From contig JAFAFZ010000037.1 of assembly GCA_023423215.1 (NCBI GenBank), positions 1 through 7,756 on the forward strand: a DNA stretch of 7,756 nt, in the 5' to 3' direction. This DNA comes from Actinomycetes bacterium. Lineage in GTDB: Bacteria > Actinomycetota > Acidimicrobiia > Acidimicrobiales > Microtrichaceae. Positions 7,539 through 7,756 of this stretch are shown piece after piece (within the stretch, counting starts at the first letter, position 1; each line of letters opens with the position of its first letter). A program made the position numbers and the translations under genes. The notes beneath the pieces were generated by a model. The model did not search any database and was not told the origin of the DNA. It saw only the letters and a list, made by a program, of their open reading frames with translations.

Positions 7539-7562
7539 GCCCACCCGTCGCCCGGCGCCGAA

Positions 7563-7603
7563 CTCGGAACGGATCGACCGTTCGGTGAACGGATCGTTCC
7601 GAG
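7563..7603. repeat. 41-bp palindromic element, copy 1
   Basis: The arms CTCGGAACG (7563-7571) and CGTTCCGAG (7595-7603) pair over 9 bp. An inner CCGTTC/GAACGG stem (7578-7583 with 7587-7592) closes a 3-base loop. GAACGGATCG occurs twice inside it (7567-7576 and 7587-7596). It begins 24 bases after the isomerase stop codon. There is no T-run after the stem. Confidence 0.85.
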
Positions 7604-7633
7604 AAGCCTGATGTGGGGCGGTCCGCTGCGGAA

Positions 7634-7674
7634 CTCGGAACGGATGGACCGTTTGGCGAACCGAACGTTCCGAG
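7634..7674. repeat. 41-bp palindromic element, copy 2
   Basis: It has the same length and the same 9-bp arms as copy 1, separated from it by 30 bases. The identity with copy 1 extends left to GAA before the arm. The inner stem is weaker (CCGTTT with GAACCG, one mismatch and one G-T pair). Confidence 0.85.
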
Positions 7675-7688
7675 AAGTCGGAGCTCCG

Positions 7689-7741
7689 AGCCTTCTCGGA
7701 ACGAAGGGACCGATTCGCGAACGGAACGTTCCGAGAAGGCT
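7689..7741. repeat. 41-bp palindromic element, copy 3, with extended arms
   Basis: The 41-bp core is 7695-7735, 20 bases after copy 2. Here the pairing extends to 15 perfect base pairs, 7689-7703 with 7727-7741 (AGCCTTCTCGGAACG), around a 23-base loop. It is the most stable of the three hairpins. Only 15 bases of window follow it, so further copies may lie beyond. Confidence 0.85.
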
Positions 7742-7756
7742 GGTGCGGCGGGCGGG

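Larger units (their letters stand above)
7539..7756. other. Gene-free 3' tail carrying the palindrome array
   Basis: These 218 bases have no credible coding frame on either strand. They are dominated by the three 41-bp palindromes; the spacers are 30 and 20 bases. I see no promoter, tRNA or mobile-element gene in it. The window stops before the next gene. Confidence 0.7.

Noticed and set aside
6366..7544. 392-codon minus-strand frame opposite the isomerase
   Set aside because: Shadow of a gene with clear SIS motifs; the translation is repetitive Arg/Asp/Val/His with no recognisable domain.
7563..7735. CRISPR array
   Set aside because: Only three repeats, which differ at nine of 41 positions, with spacers of 30 and 20 bases, and no cas gene in view.
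7563..7741. Classical Rho-independent terminators
   Set aside because: The stems are good but none is followed by a T-run, and three in a row with conserved interiors is atypical.
7539..7756. Insertion-sequence remnant or att site
   Set aside because: No transposase or integrase fragment, no flanking target duplication, and no tRNA end; the repeats are internal palindromes rather than terminal inverted repeats.

Overview
This is GC-rich bacterial DNA that reads like an actinomycete-type genome (Actinomycetota). The support is the very strong G/C third-position bias, the GTG starts, a TANNNT-type -10 box placed so that the mRNA of one gene would be leaderless, and a manB / Trm112-like / SIS-isomerase gene order familiar from this phylum. 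I cannot fix the class. The giant YfhO/GT-C-like membrane protein is suggestive of a deep-branching lineage such as Acidimicrobiia or Nitriliruptoria, but that is a guess.

All five genes lie on the + strand. From left to right: (1) a 1136-residue polytopic membrane protein (20-3430) with a GT-C-like first outer loop, a large extracellular domain and low-complexity tails at both ends; (2) a 99-bp gap with a strong imperfect hairpin; (3) a GtrA-GT2 fusion (3530-4717), predicted to make, and perhaps help flip, a polyprenyl-phosphate hexose; (4) a 53-bp gap with a probable leaderless promoter; (5) a phosphomannomutase/phosphoglucomutase, manB (4771-6135); (6) a small Trm112/UPF0434-like protein that lacks the usual zinc cysteines (6244-6492); (7) a SIS-domain phosphoglucose/phosphomannose isomerase (6513-7538); (8) a 218-bp gene-free tail (7539-7756) with three tandem, diverged copies of a 41-bp palindromic element.

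The genes fit one route. The isomerase interconverts fructose-6-P with mannose-6-P and/or glucose-6-P, and ManB makes the hexose-1-P. A nucleotide-sugar pyrophosphorylase (not in the window) would activate it, the GT2 domain would load the sugar onto polyprenyl phosphate, and the large membrane protein could use that lipid-linked sugar outside the membrane to glycosylate a surface polymer or protein. The isomerase, ManB and GT2 assignments rest on clear motifs. The role of the membrane protein and the coupling of the steps are inference.

The most unusual features are the 3' palindrome array, whose arms can also pair between neighbouring copies, the GtrA-first domain order, and the hairpin between genes 1 and 2 that carries a purine-rich Shine-Dalgarno-like loop. 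I found no convincing wholly new multi-gene system.
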